DNA from: Acidimicrobiaceae bacterium
GTDB taxonomy: Bacteria; Actinomycetota; Acidimicrobiia; Acidimicrobiales; Microtrichaceae
Assembly (NCBI GenBank): GCA_003514205.1
Contig: DORQ01000027.1
Coordinates: forward strand, 3,512 to 11,034
Length of the DNA stretch: 7,523 nt
Direction: 5' to 3'
Below the pieces are notes generated by a model. It did no database searches and was not told the DNA's origin. It worked only from the letters and a program-made list of their open reading frames with translations. The number at the start of each line of letters is the position of its first letter. Positions within the stretch are counted from its first letter, which is position 1. Shown one piece after another: positions 5,077 to 7,523 of the stretch. A program made the translations under genes and the position numbers.

Positions 5077-6756
5077 GATTCGGACGAGTTCACCGTTGAG
5101 GAACTCGGCCTTGCAGGCAGCCCTCTGAAGCTTCCCTGAGGAGGTCTTGGGGATGGTGCCCGGAGCCACCAGAACCACCTCCCGAGGAGGCACCCCAATC
5201 TCCTCGATCACCTCACTGGTAATTGCCTCGACGAGTTCGTCAGGGCGTTCGGTGCGAGTCTCAGCCACCACAATGACGAACTCCTTGCCACCAGTGCCCT
5301 CGATGCCGAAGCAGATCACGTTACCGATCCGGACTTCGGAGACCTGGCCAACCACTCGCTCGACATCTTGGGGGTACACGTTGCGACCACCGACGATGAT
5401 GAGGTCTTTAATTCGGCCGCACACGACCATTTCCCCGTCGACCAGGTACGCCAGATCGCCGGTACGAAGCCAACCGTCACGAAGGAGTTCATTGGTTGCT
5501 TCGGGATTGTTGTAATAGCCCGAGGTTGTCGAAGTACCTCGGATCTGCAACTCGCCGACCTCACGGTCCGCAAGCAGGTCACCTGTGCTCGGCTCAACAA
5601 TTCGAAGCTCAAGGCCGGGTACCGCAAATCCGAGGAAGGCGAACTCTCGGGCACTCTCCGTTGACGGATCTACCGGCACAGCGAGTCGTTGATGTTCCAA
5701 TGCCTCACGGTCTACAACATCAGTCCTGAGCCCTGATCCAGGTTGTGGAAAAGTCCCACCAATGCACAGCTCTGCCATGCCAAAGGCTGGGAACGCCGCC
5801 TCGGAGTTGAGGCCAAAGGCCGCCGCAGCCTCCAAGAACTTCCGGAAACCTTGCGGATCAACTGGCTCAGCACCATTGAGGCAGATTCGCAGGCTCGACA
5901 GATCGAGCTCTGTCGCACGTCGAAGCGCACGCGTCGCCAGCGAATAGCTGAAGTTGGGGCCGGCAGTCGCTACGCCGCGATACTTCGAGATCCACTCAAG
6001 CCAGCGCACTGGCTTGCTGAGAAAGTCCTGGGGAGCTCCTTGAACAAGGTTGAGCCCTGTGGTCATCGGGGTCAACATCAGCCCAACCAATCCCATGTCA
6101 TGGTAGAGCGGAAGCCAGCTGACGATTGTGTCGCCAGGCCGCAACTCCGACGCCTGCATGATTGCGTCGAGGTTTGCACACACTTGGCGGTGAGTGAGCA
6201 TCACTCCCTTGGGCGCAGAGGTTGAACCGCTCGTGAACTGCAGAATCGCAAGCGAATCCGGATCAACCTCGATCGGCGCACTCGGGTCACCAGATGCAGT
6301 GCTCGGGCCACCACATGCAGTGCTCGGGTCACCAGATGCAGTGCTACGGAGTTCCTCGAAGGAGATCATCGGTGGCGCATCTGCGCCGAGATCGAGGAGA
6401 CCTTTGATCATCTCATCGCACAGCACGAGCGTCACCTCGGCCGTCGCGAGCCGCGACTGGGTCTGGGCAACCACGTGATCAAGTGAACTCAAACGCATCG
6501 GAATCGGAACCATCACCAGCGTGGCCCCGCAGAGCCAAATGGCCTCGATGCAGACCAGGACGTCCCGCGAGGTCGGCGCAAAAATTCCCACATGATCGCC
6601 GGGATGAACCCCGCGGCCGTGCAGGGCTGCAGCCATGACTTCGGCGTCGGCCAGCAGCGAAGCCCACGACTCTTGGGCGTGATCATCACCCGAGACGAAG
6701 GTAACCGTTCCATCGAGTTCTGCAGCGTGGCGGATTCGCGCAGCCAGTGTGTTCAT
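5059..6756 (-). CDS. Fatty acyl-AMP ligase (FAAL/FadD-type adenylating enzyme)
   Basis: This 565-residue ANL-superfamily enzyme activates a fatty acid with ATP. Core motifs in order are the P-loop LQFTSGSTSAPKGV (172-185), SWLPLYHDMGLVG (213-225), LNGAEPV (293-299), AFGMAEL (324-330), GWLRTGDLAYL (428-438), GRIKDLIIVGGRNVYPQDVE (447-466) and PKTSSGKLQR (536-545) with catalytic K542. LPLYHDMGLVG and KDLII-GRN-YPQD are typical of FAALs rather than acyl-CoA ligases. The extra stretch at about 340-375, between the A5 motif and the PGLELRIV strand, fits the FAAL insertion that disfavours CoA transfer. FAALs pass acyl-AMP to carrier proteins of PKS, NRPS or related systems, but none is in the window, so acyl-CoA formation is not excluded. 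Residues 138-158 are three 7-residue repeats just before the P-loop. The start ATG has AAGGA upstream and a strong promoter. No signal peptide is visible. Confidence 0.9.
   Translation of the reverse strand: MNTLAARIRHAAELDGTVTFVSGDDHAQESWASLLADAEVMAAALHGRGVHPGDHVGIFAPTSRDVLVCIEAIWLCGATLVMVPIPMRLSSLDHVVAQTQSRLATAEVTLVLCDEMIKGLLDLGADAPPMISFEELRSTASGDPSTACGGPSTASGDPSAPIEVDPDSLAILQFTSGSTSAPKGVMLTHRQVCANLDAIMQASELRPGDTIVSWLPLYHDMGLVGLMLTPMTTGLNLVQGAPQDFLSKPVRWLEWISKYRGVATAGPNFSYSLATRALRRATELDLSSLRICLNGAEPVDPQGFRKFLEAAAAFGLNSEAAFPAFGMAELCIGGTFPQPGSGLRTDVVDREALEHQRLAVPVDPSTESAREFAFLGFAVPGLELRIVEPSTGDLLADREVGELQIRGTSTTSGYYNNPEATNELLRDGWLRTGDLAYLVDGEMVVCGRIKDLIIVGGRNVYPQDVERVVGQVSEVRIGNVICFGIEGTGGKEFVIVVAETRTERPDELVEAITSEVIEEIGVPPREVVLVAPGTIPKTSSGKLQRAACKAEFLNGELVRINPSAE
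6281..6343. repeat. Three tandem 21-base repeats inside the FAAL gene
   Basis: Units at 6281-6301, 6302-6322 and 6323-6343 begin CTCGGG. The first and third are identical; the middle one differs at two bases (T to C at its position 7, G to C at position 13). Being 21 bases, they keep frame and encode STASGDP, STACGGP and STASGDP on the minus strand. This adds a Ser/Gly/Pro-rich linker at residues 138-158. The near-identity suggests recent duplication. Confidence 0.97.
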
Positions 6757-6763
6757 CCAGAAG

Positions 6764-6768
6764 TCCTT
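6764..6768 (-). promoter_or_regulatory. Ribosome binding site of the FAAL gene (AAGGA)
   Basis: On the minus strand AAGGA is followed by 7 bases and ATG at 6754-6756, an ideal spacing that supports this start. Confidence 0.65.
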
Positions 6769-6786
6769 GTGTGATCTTGAGGCCTG

Positions 6787-6815
6787 ATTGTAAGTCCGCC
6801 CAGTGCAGCTGTCAG
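6787..6815 (-). promoter_or_regulatory. Near-consensus promoter of the FAAL gene: CTGACA, 17 bases, TACAAT
   Basis: On the minus strand, -35 CTGACA (6810-6815, five of six consensus bases) and -10 TACAAT (6787-6792, five of six) are separated by exactly 17 bases. This predicts a transcript start near 6780 with a leader of roughly 25 bases that contains the AAGGA site. The FAAL gene is therefore probably expressed independently of leuS, which ends about 70 bases upstream of the -35. Confidence 0.65.
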
Positions 6816-6884
6816 CGAGCGCGCCAGGGGACCTCTACCCCTCTCCCTCGCCGCCGCCTCAGGTGCAGTACCCGCCGACACCGT

Positions 6885-7523
6885 TTAGGCCTGCGGTACC
6901 ACCAGATTCACCAGCTTGGGCGGCCGAGCAATCACCTTCGTGGGTACTGCCCCGCGAAGCGCTTCTTGGATCGCTGGCGAGGCTAAACACAGCGCCTCTG
7001 CGCCAGCCCCGTCGATCTCTGCAGGTACCTCGATCCGGTCTCGAACCTTGCCATTGATTTGGACAACCATGGTCACGGTGTCATCAACCAACTGTGCCGG
7101 ATCCGCGACTGGCCATGACTCGCCGTGGATATGAGCGGCTTCTCCATGACGGAGTGACCACAGCTCAGCGGTGATATGGGGAGTCGCAGGAGCCAGGAGC
7201 AACAAGAGCGTGTCCACTGCATCAGCCAACGTGGATTCTGCCGCTCCTCCCGGAGCTTGGACGTAGCGGTAGAGCTCATTGAGAAAGCCCATCAGCTTCG
7301 CGACCGCGGTGTTGTAGCTCCATCGCTCGAAGTCCTGGGTGACAGCGTCGATAAGTCGGTGGCGCAACTTTTCGATTTGCTGATCGGCCTCAGTTGGAGG
7401 TCGGGACTCGATGGACCCGATTTCCGAAGCTGACAGCGAGAGCCGCCAGACGCGAGTCAAGAACCGGAAGGCACCGTCAATGGAAACGTCTTCCCAGTCC
7501 ACATCGTCCTGAGGTGGCTTCAA
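6885..7523 (-). CDS. leuS: Leucyl-tRNA synthetase, C-terminal part (N-terminus outside window)
   Basis: The 212 visible residues are the C-terminal end of cytosolic LeuRS, which charges tRNA-Leu. They show the DVDWEDVSIDGAFRFLTRVWRL entry into the alpha-helical anticodon-binding domain (about residues 8-28 of the fragment), then FERWSYNTAVAKLMGFLNELY (65-85), LAPATPHITAELW (110-122) and the C-terminal domain marker VVQINGKVRDRIEVP (153-167), ending in a TAA stop at 6885-6887. The catalytic HIGH and KMSKS regions and the editing domain lie beyond the right edge. The first codon in the window, TTG at 7521-7523, is an internal leucine, not a start. Sequence and length of this part look intact. 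leuS and the FAAL gene run in the same direction, but the latter has its own promoter. Confidence 0.95.
   Translation of the reverse strand: MKPPQDDVDWEDVSIDGAFRFLTRVWRLSLSASEIGSIESRPPTEADQQIEKLRHRLIDAVTQDFERWSYNTAVAKLMGFLNELYRYVQAPGGAAESTLADAVDTLLLLLAPATPHITAELWSLRHGEAAHIHGESWPVADPAQLVDDTVTMVVQINGKVRDRIEVPAEIDGAGAEALCLASPAIQEALRGAVPTKVIARPPKLVNLVVPQA

Noticed and set aside
5743..6225. 160-codon plus-strand frame opposite the FAAL gene
   Set aside because: It lies antisense to highly conserved FAAL motifs and its translation resembles no known domain.
6826..6842. AGGGG-N7-CCCCT hairpin between leuS and the FAAL promoter
   Set aside because: A short stem with no T tract; it could end leuS transcription but the evidence is too thin.

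Overview
The window carries seven protein-coding genes packed with little spacer (largest gene-free gaps about 120-130 bases). It has the character of a high-GC Gram-positive (Actinomycetota) chromosome. The evidence is the GC-rich coding sequence, a PAC2-family protein of the actinobacterial type (the group that often has proteasomes), a TetR next to alkB, an actinobacterial-style small HExxH protein beside a CnoX-like thioredoxin, and start codons that look leaderless. A deeper placement, such as Acidimicrobiia, is only a guess. No mobile element, tRNA, rRNA or CRISPR array is visible.

Layout. (a) 1-989, minus strand: a CnoX/YbbN-like thioredoxin-TPR protein, followed by the N-terminal part of a small HExxH (DUF4157-like) protein that runs off the left edge. 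The two appear to overlap by a CTGA junction. (b) 990-1115: divergent intergenic region with candidate -10 boxes on both strands. (c) 1116-3093, plus strand: an APH-fold phosphotransferase (COG3173 type, related to ACAD10/11 N-domains and LvaA) overlapping a PAC2-family protein by 14 bases. (d) 3094-3213: regulatory region with a perfect CRP/GlxR-type box TGTGA-N6-TCACA, a TTGACA promoter and an inverted repeat around it. (e) 3214-5052, plus strand: a TetR regulator, then alkB, a membrane alkane 1-monooxygenase with all four histidine motifs and no rubredoxin. (f) 5059-6756, minus strand: a fatty acyl-AMP ligase (FAAL/FadD type) convergent with alkB across only 6 bases, carrying an in-frame 21-base triplicate repeat. 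(g) 6757-6884: a near-consensus promoter for the FAAL. (h) 6885-7523, minus strand: the C-terminal part of leucyl-tRNA synthetase (leuS), whose N-terminus lies outside the window.

How the genes may work together. AlkB hydroxylates n-alkanes or alkyl chains. The fatty acids formed after alcohol and aldehyde oxidation would be substrates for an adenylating enzyme such as the neighbouring FAAL, and the TetR is placed to control alkB. The APH-fold kinase belongs to a family in which some members phosphorylate hydroxyacyl-CoA or hydroxy acids, so it could also serve lipid catabolism. This is inference from adjacency. The thioredoxin, PAC2 and LeuS genes are housekeeping or proteostasis genes. I see no strong case for a wholly new multi-gene system. 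The most notable items are the regulatory region at 3152-3213, the repeat inside the FAAL, the unannotated HExxH gene at the left edge, and the recurring leaderless-start pattern.
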